Assembly: GCF_000380245.2 (NCBI RefSeq)
Contig: NZ_HG428741.1
Coordinates: 3,231,672-3,247,769, forward strand
DNA length: 16,098 bases
Origin: Bacillus massiliigorillae
GTDB lineage: Bacteria; Bacillota; Bacilli; Bacillales; DSM-1321
Direction: 5' to 3'
Part shown: positions 1 through 8,101 of the stretch, piece by piece
Layout: every line of letters starts with the position of its first letter
Position numbering within the stretch: the first letter of the stretch is position 1
The notes under the pieces: model-generated
The model's input: only the letters and a program-made list of their open reading frames with translations
What the model was told of the DNA's origin: nothing
The model's database searches: none
Program-made: the position numbers and the translations under genes

Positions 1-13
1 GTTCTTTCTTTGT

Positions 14-1288
14 TTATTGTGACTTTTTAGAGTTGTTCAACTCATATTTTTCTATAGTAGAAATCCTTTCTAACATTGTTGGATGAGTATAGCGAAAAAC
101 CTTTACGAGCCAAGGGGGATTTAACTGACTTAATGAAGATTTTGACAGCTCTTGAAATGTTCGAACGGCTGCATCTTGATCCTTCACCATTTCCATTGCA
201 TACATATCTGCTCTTTCCTCTTCATAACGTGAAATCAAATTAGAAATCGGACTTGATAGAAAGACTAACAGAGATAATGTACAAAGGAATAATGGAAATG
301 AAGATAAGCTTTGTAAATTTGGTATATGTAAAACCCTTCCCCATTTTCTAATAATAAAAGTCATTATTTTAGCAGCCAGCCATAAACCAACTAAACCAAA
401 TAACAAATAAAGCGCAATTCCTATATACACATGTTTTTCTACATAGTGTCCCATTTCATGCGCCATGATAAAAAGGATTTCTTCATCTCCTAATTTATTA
501 AGAGTAGTGTCCCATAAGACAATTCGAGAATTAGATCCAATACTTGTCACATACGCATTCATTGCATTTGTTTTTTCTGCCATATTCACTTCGAATACTT
601 TAGTTGCTGGAATATGAGCTTGCTCTGCTAACGCTAATATTTTCGATTCTAATACTTTGTCTTTTAATGGATAAAAGTCATTATATAGCGGGTCAATTAC
701 TACAGGCTTCACAAACATAATGAATAGTGTAAAAGGAACCGATAATAACCACATATATAGCCACCACTTACGAGGGCTTCTTTGTATTAAATAATAAAAA
801 GTAAATACGATAATGAAGGTTGTACCAAAATTAATCCAAAAACTAATGAGCTCATCTTTCATCCAAAGCGAGAAAGATTGAGTAGAAATTTGATACGTTT
901 TCGATAGATGATACCCTAAATAATTAAACGGAAAGAATGCCGCGAAAGAAAGTATAGATAAATAGAAGAAGTAACAACTTTTTTGCAGGAATGAGTAGGA
1001 AGATAGTGAGTAGGAAGATTGCTCCATTTTACGTGAGATACCTAGTGCAAAAATTAAAAAATAAAATAGCCATTCAAATGGTGTTTCGAGAAAAAATAAG
1101 TAATTGCGGACTTCTGAAAACTCTTGACTTAGTAGCAATTGTTTTTCATTCATAAACGTTGCCGGATCAGCACCAGTTCCCTTATATTGTAACGGAATAG
1201 ATGTATCCGAAAGGTGGAAAATATATATATACAGCAATGCAGCTAGCATTATATATAATCCTAAAGCGATTTTTATATATTTTCGCAT
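14..1288 (-). CDS. M48 family membrane zinc metallopeptidase (Ste24/HtpX-like)
   Basis: Integral membrane zinc endopeptidase of the M48 (Ste24/CAAX-protease-like) family, probably acting in membrane-protein turnover or stress; its substrate cannot be read from sequence. Numbered from the start chosen here (424 aa), the HExxH zinc motif is HEMGH at residues 277-281. The third zinc ligand is Glu357 in the family motif SRxxExxAD. Several hydrophobic segments precede the catalytic region and two follow it, as in Ste24-type enzymes. The upstream ATG at 1306 has no ribosome site, whereas the ATG at 1288 follows GGGGGA at 8-9 nt, so I prefer 1288. It resembles the B. subtilis yhfN type, which also lies near lcfB/yhfL. 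It is transcribed away from the SCO gene. Family assignment is firm, physiological role is not. Confidence 0.9.
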   Translation of the reverse strand: MRKYIKIALGLYIMLAALLYIYIFHLSDTSIPLQYKGTGADPATFMNEKQLLLSQEFSEVRNYLFFLETPFEWLFYFLIFALGISRKMEQSSYSLSSYSFLQKSCYFFYLSILSFAAFFPFNYLGYHLSKTYQISTQSFSLWMKDELISFWINFGTTFIIVFTFYYLIQRSPRKWWLYMWLLSVPFTLFIMFVKPVVIDPLYNDFYPLKDKVLESKILALAEQAHIPATKVFEVNMAEKTNAMNAYVTSIGSNSRIVLWDTTLNKLGDEEILFIMAHEMGHYVEKHVYIGIALYLLFGLVGLWLAAKIMTFIIRKWGRVLHIPNLQSLSSFPLFLCTLSLLVFLSSPISNLISRYEEERADMYAMEMVKDQDAAVRTFQELSKSSLSQLNPPWLVKVFRYTHPTMLERISTIEKYELNNSKKSQ

Positions 1289-1303
1289 ATTCAATTCCCC
1301 CTT

Positions 1304-1404
1304 CATTTATAAGTAAACAAGCCTCCTTATAAATGTAGTAAGGAAAAAATGAATTAGAACTATTGAATATAAGATTATTTAACTATTATATTGGCTTATA
1401 AATG
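1304..1404. repeat. Three copies of a 10-bp repeat (CTTATAAATG) upstream of the M48 gene
   Basis: CATTTATAAG at 1304-1313 and its exact reverse complement CTTATAAATG at 1326-1335 form an inverted repeat with a 12-nt spacer just upstream of the M48 ribosome site. A third copy, CTTATAAATG, lies at 1395-1404. The layout would suit an operator or an mRNA leader hairpin, but the AT-rich composition makes chance matches easier. Confidence 0.4.
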
Positions 1405-1469
1405 AATTTTTTGGATAAGTTCATATTTCCTTCAATGTTTTTCCTATTTCACTTCCCTTCCTCGTTTCT

Positions 1470-1498
1470 TTGTAAGGTATGATAAAATTGTACATAAT
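1470..1498 (+). promoter_or_regulatory. Candidate sigma-A promoter of the SCO gene
   Basis: TTGTAA (1470-1475) and CATAAT (1493-1498) are separated by 17 nt, with the -10 box about 35-50 nt ahead of the gene. The -35 matches 4 of 6 consensus bases and the -10 matches 5 of 6. No stronger pair was seen in the 1307-1546 intergenic stretch. Confidence 0.4.
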
Positions 1499-1546
1499 TT
1501 TCAAATAACTAGAAAAATTAGGGGTGGGAGTATAAAAAAAATATAT

Positions 1547-2116
1547 ATGATTTGCACTATTATACTAGTTATCGGTATAGGTTCAGGTATTTATTACTTT
1601 ACTGAATACCGCCAATCGCAAATGTCTTTTCCAAAAGATGTGACACTACAAACCCATACAGGTGCTGACTTTGCTTTTTCTAATCTTCCCAAAAAGATTA
1701 GGCTGGTAGAATTCATGTACACACATTGCCCAGATATTTGTCCGAATACTACGTTTCAAATGCAACAATTACGTGATCGCTTAGTAAAAGATAAAGTATT
1801 TGGCAATAAAGTAGAATTTTTAACCATATCCTTTGATCCTGCAAGAGATACGCAAGAAGTATTACAAAATTACGCGAAAACATTCGAAATAGATAAAAAT
1901 AAAGGATGGTTTTTAGTAAGCGGAGAAAATTCTGCGGTGAAAAAAATTGCAGACAATTTCAAATTCCAATATCGTGACCCAGGCACAGGTGAATTCATTC
2001 ATTCCAGTGCAACTTATTTATTAGATGAAGATAATAAAGTCATTGAAGTATTTGGAATGGGCGAAAAAAACTTCAAACAAAAAGAAGTATACAAAAAAAT
2101 AATGAAACAAATATAA
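1547..2116 (+). CDS. SCO1/SenC family thioredoxin-fold protein (cytochrome oxidase CuA assembly type)
   Basis: SCO-family proteins bind copper on the outer face of the membrane and help build the CuA centre of cytochrome c oxidase, or act as thiol redox proteins. The protein has one N-terminal membrane segment (about residues 2-18) and no lipobox. The SCO motif CPDIC gives Cys61 and Cys65, and the conserved metal-ligand histidine is His152 in IHSSATYLL. Length (189 aa) is normal. The start is odd: the first ATG, used here, lies about 16 nt past the Shine-Dalgarno-like GGGGTGGGAG (1521-1530). An in-frame ATA at 1532 sits 7 nt past its GGGG core and would add IKKIY. The gene may therefore begin with a non-standard or mutated start codon. 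It diverges from the M48 gene and converges on the TetR gene. Confidence 0.9.
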   Translation: MICTIILVIGIGSGIYYFTEYRQSQMSFPKDVTLQTHTGADFAFSNLPKKIRLVEFMYTHCPDICPNTTFQMQQLRDRLVKDKVFGNKVEFLTISFDPARDTQEVLQNYAKTFEIDKNKGWFLVSGENSAVKKIADNFKFQYRDPGTGEFIHSSATYLLDEDNKVIEVFGMGEKNFKQKEVYKKIMKQI

Positions 2117-2170
2117 AAAAACAAGCAGTTTACCACACTTTTTAAGGTGATACTGCTTGTTTCTTTATTT
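2116..2170. terminator. Bidirectional terminator between the SCO and TetR genes
   Basis: ACAAGCAGT (2121-2129) pairs with ACTGCTTGT (2152-2160), with extra pairing between ACC and GGT inside. An A-run precedes the stem and a T-rich stretch follows, so it can stop transcripts from both convergent genes. Confidence 0.8.
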
Positions 2171-2794
2171 TTCTGCTTTCACTGATAATAGCAATAAATC
2201 TACAAAATGGTTCAAATCACTTGATTGAATACGAAGCTTCGCACCACTTTGCTTTCTAAGCTGATATCTATACACAAATCCAAGGCAGCTTTCACATAAA
2301 ACAAATGATAAATTGTCATTTATTTCATTGTCATTTCGGATACTTCCATCTCGCAATCCACGTTCTATCGTGTCATGAATCAGATTTATTTTTTCTAAAT
2401 ACATATCGTATTGTTCGTAACCACTCTCAATATAATGATCATATTCAACTAAAAACGAAACTTCTTGAAGGCTATGTATAAGTATTTCCATATACTTATG
2501 CAATTTAAAACTTAACTCATCAAATCCAGTTTCAAATTCTTGAGGGCTTTCAATCTGAGAAAATCTTTGTAATAAATCATCGTAAATTTGTTTTAAAACC
2601 TCAAATGCAAGATTTTCCTTGTTTTCAAAATGCCTATATAAGGTTTTTCGTGAGAAACCTGTAACCTCTACAATATCATTCATCGAAACAGCATTAAGTC
2701 CTTTTTCTAAGAAAAGCTCCTTGGCACCAACTATTATTAATTCATGGTTTTTCGATAAATTCTGTGAGTTAAATTTTGAATTTTCCGTAATCAC
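2165..2794 (-). CDS. TetR/AcrR family transcriptional regulator
   Basis: One-component repressor of the TetR family, 209 aa. The N-terminal DNA-binding domain spans about residues 16-62, with the helix-turn-helix at 37-56 (SMNDIVEVTGFSRKTLYRHF). The remainder is an all-helical ligand-binding and dimer domain that is not recognisable by sequence. The start is GTG, 5 nt after AGGAGG. The gene lies immediately downstream of the transporter/acyltransferase/kinase cluster on the same strand, but behind a terminator and with its own promoter. That arrangement fits a local regulator of the cluster, and the dyads at the cluster promoter are its obvious candidate targets. No copy of that dyad was found in front of this gene, so autoregulation through the same site is not supported. 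Family is certain; target and ligand are inferred. Confidence 0.9.
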   Translation of the reverse strand: MITENSKFNSQNLSKNHELIIVGAKELFLEKGLNAVSMNDIVEVTGFSRKTLYRHFENKENLAFEVLKQIYDDLLQRFSQIESPQEFETGFDELSFKLHKYMEILIHSLQEVSFLVEYDHYIESGYEQYDMYLEKINLIHDTIERGLRDGSIRNDNEINDNLSFVLCESCLGFVYRYQLRKQSGAKLRIQSSDLNHFVDLLLLSVKAEK

Positions 2795-2839
2795 AAAGTC
2801 CTCCTAATTAATTCTTTTAGTTTAAACAGTATAAATTTA

Positions 2840-2868
2840 ATTATAAAATTTCACCAATGTTAATTCAA
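2840..2868 (-). promoter_or_regulatory. Sigma-A promoter of the TetR gene
   Basis: On the minus strand TTGAAT (2868-2863) and a perfect TATAAT (2845-2840) are spaced by exactly 17 nt, about 45 nt ahead of the GTG start. This separates the regulator's transcription from the upstream cluster. A perfect palindrome ATGTATACAT lies just upstream at 2871-2880. Confidence 0.65.
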
Positions 2869-2898
2869 TAATGTATACATACTTTATATTAAAAAGAA

Positions 2899-2936
2899 AA
2901 GAACTACTAATCATTAATTTTTCGTTAGTAGTTCTT
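2899..2936 (-). terminator. Terminator of the MFS gene and its cluster
   Basis: A perfect 12-bp stem (AAGAACTACTAA at 2899-2910 with TTAGTAGTTCTT at 2925-2936) has a 14-nt loop. On the minus strand it is followed by a T-rich run (TTTTCTTTTT). It begins 15 nt after the MFS stop codon. Confidence 0.8.
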
Positions 2937-2950
2937 AACATGATATACTT

Positions 2951-4207
2951 TTATTCTTTAGCAGTCATCTTTACTACAAGTCGTCGTATTAAAATAGAAG
3001 TAATCAAAGCCCCTACTGTACAAGCAGTCATCCAAGTAAACGTAATCTTAAATCCTTCTAAACCGTATTTATCAAGCCAACCACCAATCATAACGTGCAT
3101 AAACAAGTCTGAAGAATATGCAATAATTGAAATAATACCTGTCGCTAATCCTGTTACATACAATGGAATTTTCGTTTCAGCTAATGTCGCAAAGTATATA
3201 CCACGAGCTGCTGCAAAAGCCCCACCTACTAGTAATGTAACAACAATCATTACAACACCAAAGTTCGCTGTGTTTGGAGCAAATATGTAAACAGCGGATA
3301 AGATAATAGATAATATACCTAAGTACATCAATAATTTAGATGCTGATTTCATTTTATCAGACAAGAAACCAGCTAATGGTGCGGCAATTGCAGCTACTAA
3401 AAACATCCTCACAATACCAATTGTACCCGCACTGGATTCCGAAATTCCATATACTTGTGTAAAATATGGTGTAGCATAAGCTAACGTATTATATGCACAC
3501 ATCCAGAAGAAAATATTAAAAGAAATTAACCAAACTGCTGGTAGTTTAAAGATTAATTTTATAGATTTCAGACTAAATGTTGCAACTTCTTCTCCACTTT
3601 CATTAATAGATTTTTTATCTTCCTTAGGCAATAAGAAAAAGCAAATAACACCAATTGCAATATACAGACCACCAAAGAATGATAGAGATTGTGTGATACC
3701 CGCTCCACTCGTTACTGCATTTCCTATCAATGCTAAAGCTACAAAGCTTACCGCAAATCCTGCTAAACTTCGAATAGCATCACTTAAACCGAACAGCTTC
3801 CCTTGCTCTTTATCCGTACCTAAAGCCCGAACACCTTTTAAATACGCCGACCAAAAAGTTAGAACGGATGTTACAGCCATTAGTAAATGGATAATAATTA
3901 ATATTTTATAAGAAGGAAGAGTTGCATACCATAAAGTTAGTAACCCTGTAGTAATCATGGAAAATGTAAACAGAATTCGGGCACTAATTTTATCTGCAAT
4001 AATACCACCTGGTACATAGAAAATCATCGCTAATGCTCCATATACTGTTACGAGCATACCTAATTGCATATTATTTAATCCTGTTGCCGCTTGGAGGGCA
4101 TCATAATAATTAGTCTTATAATAAGGTACGATATAAATCGTTCCTCCACCTAAACTTAGCATGAAAAGTGTTAAATATTTTTTAAATGGTGACATTGCCA
4201 TAGCCAT
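2951..4207 (-). CDS. MFS transporter, substrate unknown
   Basis: Major facilitator superfamily carrier of 418 aa with about twelve hydrophobic segments, a normal length for the family. A motif-A-like loop (GGIIADKISARI) follows the second segment, and a second copy-like loop (GFLSDKMKSASKL) marks the start of the second half, as expected from the internal duplication. Overall it resembles YihN/UhpC/NarK-type organic-anion carriers rather than drug pumps, though this gives no firm substrate. The ATG at 4207 follows AGGAGTG at a normal distance. It lies 100 bp after buk, separated by a strong stem-loop, and no clear promoter was seen in the gap, so it is probably expressed by read-through. In context it may export the free acid or carnitine released by the cluster; this is inference. 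Confidence 0.85.
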   Translation of the reverse strand: MAMAMSPFKKYLTLFMLSLGGGTIYIVPYYKTNYYDALQAATGLNNMQLGMLVTVYGALAMIFYVPGGIIADKISARILFTFSMITTGLLTLWYATLPSYKILIIIHLLMAVTSVLTFWSAYLKGVRALGTDKEQGKLFGLSDAIRSLAGFAVSFVALALIGNAVTSGAGITQSLSFFGGLYIAIGVICFFLLPKEDKKSINESGEEVATFSLKSIKLIFKLPAVWLISFNIFFWMCAYNTLAYATPYFTQVYGISESSAGTIGIVRMFLVAAIAAPLAGFLSDKMKSASKLLMYLGILSIILSAVYIFAPNTANFGVVMIVVTLLVGGAFAAARGIYFATLAETKIPLYVTGLATGIISIIAYSSDLFMHVMIGGWLDKYGLEGFKITFTWMTACTVGALITSILIRRLVVKMTAKE

Positions 4208-4261
4208 TGATGTTCACTCCTAGAAAAAGTAGTTATGAAGCTGAGGGTTTAATTTAAGAGA

Positions 4262-4299
4262 ATGTCTCTATTAGTAGATTTCTGTACTAATAGAGACAT
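4262..4299. terminator. Perfect 15-bp stem-loop between buk and the MFS gene
   Basis: Arms 4262-4276 and 4285-4299 are exact reverse complements around an 8-nt loop. On the minus strand (the buk transcript) the stem is followed only by TTCTCTTAAATT, a weak T tract. It may act as a partial terminator or as a 3'-end-protecting element that lowers MFS expression relative to the four genes upstream. Confidence 0.6.
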
Positions 4300-4307
4300 A
4301 TTCTTTC

Positions 4308-5402
4308 TTAAACTGTTACTAACGTTTTCTCTTCTTTCGGATACAGTTCAACAATCTTTGGAGTTTCTTCATTAGTTAAGACTCTTATTGCACCTTCCGC
4401 TAATGCCTCAAGTTCCTTTTCACCTGGATAAATATATACATCTGCTATGAAGGAAACCCTTTCTTTGATGAAATTCGTAATCATCTCGGAGTAAGCAATG
4501 CCTCCAGTTAAAATAATAGCATCCACTTGTCCATTTAACACCGTTGCATTTGCACCTATCTCTTTTGCAACTTGGTAAGACATCGCTTCTAACACTTTAC
4601 GAGCTTCTGGGTCGTAGCTAGCTCTATTCTCAATTTCTCTACAGTCATTCATTCCTAAATAGCTATTTAAGCCACCATTTCCTTGAATAAACTTCTTCAT
4701 TTCGCTATGCGTGTATTTACCACTGAAGCATAGATCTATTACATGTCGTACGGGCAATGATCCAGTACGTTCCGGAGTAAAAGCTCCTTCTTCACCCGCA
4801 TCATTTACATCCACTACTAACCCTTTTTCATGAGCACCTACTGAAATTCCTCCACCTAAATGGCAAACGATTACATTTAATTCATCGTATTTTTTCCCTT
4901 GATCTTTCGCGAATTGTCTAGCAATTGCTTTTTGATTCAGTGCATGGAATCTTCCCGGGCGCTTAATTTCTTTATGACCAGAAAAACTTGCTAATTCATT
5001 TAGCTCATATGTCATTGGTGAATCTACGAAATACGCATTAATTCCCACCTCATCAGCAATCCTCTTGCCTATAATCGCTGCTAGATTAGCTGGATGCTCA
5101 TAGGGAGTTGTTCTTTGAAACTCACATACTTCATCCGTAACTAAATACGTTCCTCCAGTGATGGGCTTTGTTACTCCGCCACGACAAGCTACTGCTGATA
5201 AAGAATGAATAATGATATTATTTTCATCTAACGCTTTAAGAATTTCCGCTTTTCTAAATTCAAATTGATCAGCTACTCTTTCATATTTAGCAAGCTCTTC
5301 TGTTGAATGTCTTAATACTTTCTCAAACAATTGAGTATGATCTTCGAAGACACCGATTTTCGTTGAAGTCGATCCTGGATTAATGGCTAATATCTTAAAC
5401 AT
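4308..5402 (-). CDS. buk: Butyrate kinase (acetokinase family)
   Basis: Catalyses acyl phosphate + ADP to carboxylate + ATP (butyrate or branched short-chain acids), reversibly, in the cytoplasm. The 364-aa protein has the family length and the acetokinase/ASKHA signatures: the N-terminal phosphate loop with NPGSTSTK at residues 8-15, GRFHALNQKA near 150-159, and HLGGGIS at 181-187. The ATG overlaps the end of ptb by 8 bp and has AAAGGAGAG upstream, so the two genes look translationally coupled. Bacilli usually carry ptb and buk in the bkd branched-chain keto acid operon with bcd and lpd. Here none of those partners is present and the pair follows a carnitine-type acyltransferase, so this is probably a second, specialised copy. 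Exact chain length preference cannot be read from sequence. Confidence 0.92.
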   Translation of the reverse strand: MFKILAINPGSTSTKIGVFEDHTQLFEKVLRHSTEELAKYERVADQFEFRKAEILKALDENNIIIHSLSAVACRGGVTKPITGGTYLVTDEVCEFQRTTPYEHPANLAAIIGKRIADEVGINAYFVDSPMTYELNELASFSGHKEIKRPGRFHALNQKAIARQFAKDQGKKYDELNVIVCHLGGGISVGAHEKGLVVDVNDAGEEGAFTPERTGSLPVRHVIDLCFSGKYTHSEMKKFIQGNGGLNSYLGMNDCREIENRASYDPEARKVLEAMSYQVAKEIGANATVLNGQVDAIILTGGIAYSEMITNFIKERVSFIADVYIYPGEKELEALAEGAIRVLTNEETPKIVELYPKEEKTLVTV

Positions 5403-6324
5403 GTTTCACACTCTCCTTTGCTGATAATGCACATGCTAAGGCGATTGACATTAGTTTTTCTTTTTCACCATCTGCACGAGAGCACATTACGATTGGAACT
5501 TTAGGCCCCATCACAACACCAGCAAAAGTAATATCAGCACCTCCGATATATTTCAATCCTTTTCCGAAGATATTACCTACTTCAATATTTGGAACTAGTA
5601 AAATATCTGCTTTTCCTGCTACAGGGTCTTTTACCCCCTTAGACTCTGCCGCTTCTTTTGATACTGCATTATCGATTTGTAGTGGACCACTTACTGTACA
5701 ACCAGTAATTTCACCTGCAAGATTCATTTTGTGTAACTGATCAGCATCAAGAGTTGCTGGCATTTTGTCATACACTTTTTCTTTTGCACATAGAACAGCT
5801 ACATTCGGATTGTCATTGCCTAGAGCGTGAGCTAATTCAACTGCATTTTCAATAATTTGTTTCTTTTGATCCACAGTTGGTGCAATATTCATTCCTGCAT
5901 CTGTCAAAATAAAATATTTATCTGAGTTTTCCTTGAAAATAACAGCAGTATGACTGAATAATTTACCAGTTCGTAGACCATTTTCTTTCTTCACTACCTG
6001 ACTAAGTAATATAGAAGTATCAATTAGCCCTTTCATAATGACACTTGCTTTTCCATTCACGATTTGTTGTACTGTTTTCACAGCTACTTCTTCTAAAGTA
6101 GAAGCATCAATAATTTCCATTTCAGAAATATCAAATCCATGTTGATTGGCAACAACTTTTATTATGGAGGTATCTCCAACTAAAATAGCATTGCTCATTC
6201 CTAGCTTTTGAGCATGACAAACTGCTGATATAGAACCTTCATCGTAAGGTGCAGCAACTACCACTGTTTGTTTCTTTGCACTTCTTTCTTTTACCAAATT
6301 AACGAAATATTCAGTATTATACAT
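5395..6324 (-). CDS. ptb: Phosphate butyryltransferase (Pta/Ptb family)
   Basis: Exchanges CoA for phosphate: acyl-CoA + Pi gives acyl phosphate + CoA, feeding the kinase encoded next. With the start at 6324 the protein is 309 aa (MYNTEYF...), the usual Ptb length and shorter than most acetate-type Pta enzymes. Family features include the region around LIDTSILLSQVV, the TGKLFSHTAV segment, the TDAGMNIAPT segment and the C-terminal GADITFAGVVMGPKVPIV. An earlier ATG at 6342 lies within the ribosome-site region; the GGAGG at about 6334-6338 sits 9 nt before the ATG at 6324, which decides the start. It overlaps the acyltransferase stop by 8 bp. Together with buk it would turn the acyl-CoA made by the acyltransferase into ATP and free acid. 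Confidence 0.92.
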   Translation of the reverse strand: MYNTEYFVNLVKERSAKKQTVVVAAPYDEGSISAVCHAQKLGMSNAILVGDTSIIKVVANQHGFDISEMEIIDASTLEEVAVKTVQQIVNGKASVIMKGLIDTSILLSQVVKKENGLRTGKLFSHTAVIFKENSDKYFILTDAGMNIAPTVDQKKQIIENAVELAHALGNDNPNVAVLCAKEKVYDKMPATLDADQLHKMNLAGEITGCTVSGPLQIDNAVSKEAAESKGVKDPVAGKADILLVPNIEVGNIFGKGLKYIGGADITFAGVVMGPKVPIVMCSRADGEKEKLMSIALACALSAKESVKHV

Positions 6325-8101
6325 GATGAATAACCTCCACATTCTTTTTCACAAACTGTAATAATTCTTGTAGGCTTTCATGAACATTACTTATGAATGT
6401 TTTTCTTAATGCTTCATCCTTTTTGAAAGAAGAAATGACCATAAAGGATTCTTTATGAACAACATAATAGATTCCAAAGCCATCTGCTTCCACAGGTTGG
6501 AAATAGCATATTTTCACGTTTGGTGCGACAACCGAACTTGTTGATAATCGATTGTTTGCAATCACCTTCCACGCTTGTGTTCTGAATAGTGGAATTTCAT
6601 TTACTAGATCCAATTCAATAGCCGCCATTTGCAATCCAAATAAATGACGATTAACTCCTAAACCATTTTGGCAATCTTTTAATCTTTTATATTGTTCATC
6701 CATACTAGCTCTCATTAGCTTTAATAATTCTTCATGAGATTTTTCCTGTTTCATAAACTCCTCAATGAATGTAACACTTTGCATGGAGACTGGACGTACA
6801 CATTCTGTACGACCTTTAAAGAAAGTACGATTATCAACTGCAATATACGTATTAAAATATTTTCCGAACGTTTTCTTTTGAGCCATTTGGTAAACTAAAT
6901 GAATGAATGAATCACCACTCACTACTCCACATTCTTTAAGAAGCTCTCTAGTTAATCCCTCGAAGATAACCTTTTCATAGCTTACATTATTCATATACGC
7001 ATCATAATCACGCTTATATTTTGTGAGTTCATGAGCAATATCATCCGAGAATGTAAACTCAATTTCTTTTATATCATTAGTTAATTCTATATCTTGTATA
7101 TCGAGTTCCATCTTACCGATAATCTGATTCAATGATTCTGTAAAGAACATCTCTGTTCCACCATCTATATAGGTATGATCCACAACAAAACCAATGTTAC
7201 CTGCACCATCGAAACTAAAATTCACACTTTTACCGTGCCATCTATTCACAAATTCTTTATTGTAAACAATATTATCTAGCTCATCTGTCATATTTTGCGG
7301 TTCATATTCATCATAAGAAGCAAAAATAATACTATGTTTGATTTTTTCATATGCTTCACTATTTTTCTCATCTTCTAAAATTCTTTCAAGAGTAATAGCT
7401 GCATGATCTCTATTTGTACTGATACTTACATAGTTGACATTAGGAACTTTTGGTTCTTGATCTTGATTTACAATCTTCTTAAGAGTTGATACAATTTCAT
7501 TATAAGAAACAGGGTTATTGTCTCTTATAACTTGAATTTCGTAGATTCGATTTCTGAAAGCAAAGGCAATGTGCTCAGATTGATCTTCGTTAATTTCATA
7601 TACATCCATGTGAACTTGTGGATGTCTCATAGCTGCTAGAAGGCCATGTAACTGATCTAATGAATAACGTTTATCTCGAACGACAAAATCAGGCACACCT
7701 TCATTCTTAAACTTATTGTAAAAGACAGCTACTGCATACATGACTATCCCTACTTTTTCTAATGCGGCAACATTATTAAGAGTAGGGAATAGCATGGAAA
7801 TAGGAGCGTTACATTCAGGTGTAACAGGTCCCCTTGATGCAAGATACGTATAATCCATCCACCATTCAGACATCCAATTTTCATCTTTACCTATAGACTT
7901 ATTAATAAGTCTATTTTGTAGAATTGAGGACAAATTAGAATTTAGGAATTGATCTACCTCTTTTTTGGCTTCTACATATTCCTCTTCCGTAATTAATGGT
8001 TTTACCCATGATAAGAATTTTTCCATTGTTTCAAACATACGAGGTACTGGCAATGTTCGTACTTCATATTTGTTTAGAACAGGGTTATTGTACTTTATCA
8101 T
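6317..8101 (-). CDS. Choline/carnitine O-acyltransferase family protein, probably a carnitine acyltransferase
   Basis: Moves an acyl group between carnitine and CoA (acylcarnitine + CoA gives carnitine + acyl-CoA). With the start at 8101 (GAGGAGGAG upstream) it has 594 aa, close to animal carnitine acetyltransferase (CrAT). Family landmarks in order: WMDYTYLASR near 81-90; catalytic His309 in VVDHTYIDGG; Tyr419; GRTECVR at 430-436; NRHLFGL at 484-490; LSTS at 519-522; DGFGIYY near 540-546. Aligned by eye to CrAT, Tyr419 matches Tyr452, Thr432 matches Thr465 and Arg485 matches Arg518, residues that hold the carnitine carboxylate. Choline acetyltransferase has Val and Asn at the last two, so carnitine is favoured. 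Cys532 sits where CrAT has Met564, a position linked to acyl-chain length. It overlaps the BCCT gene by 17 bp. The family is mostly eukaryotic and uncommon in bacteria. Acyl length and direction are unknown. Confidence 0.88.
   Translation of the reverse strand: MIKYNNPVLNKYEVRTLPVPRMFETMEKFLSWVKPLITEEEYVEAKKEVDQFLNSNLSSILQNRLINKSIGKDENWMSEWWMDYTYLASRGPVTPECNAPISMLFPTLNNVAALEKVGIVMYAVAVFYNKFKNEGVPDFVVRDKRYSLDQLHGLLAAMRHPQVHMDVYEINEDQSEHIAFAFRNRIYEIQVIRDNNPVSYNEIVSTLKKIVNQDQEPKVPNVNYVSISTNRDHAAITLERILEDEKNSEAYEKIKHSIIFASYDEYEPQNMTDELDNIVYNKEFVNRWHGKSVNFSFDGAGNIGFVVDHTYIDGGTEMFFTESLNQIIGKMELDIQDIELTNDIKEIEFTFSDDIAHELTKYKRDYDAYMNNVSYEKVIFEGLTRELLKECGVVSGDSFIHLVYQMAQKKTFGKYFNTYIAVDNRTFFKGRTECVRPVSMQSVTFIEEFMKQEKSHEELLKLMRASMDEQYKRLKDCQNGLGVNRHLFGLQMAAIELDLVNEIPLFRTQAWKVIANNRLSTSSVVAPNVKICYFQPVEADGFGIYYVVHKESFMVISSFKKDEALRKTFISNVHESLQELLQFVKKNVEVIHHV

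Noticed and set aside
6317..8101. Choline acetyltransferase as the identity of the acyltransferase
   Set aside because: Positions equivalent to CrAT Thr465 and Arg518 are Thr432 and Arg485, the carnitine-type residues, not Val and Asn as in choline acetyltransferase. The alignment is by eye, so some doubt remains.
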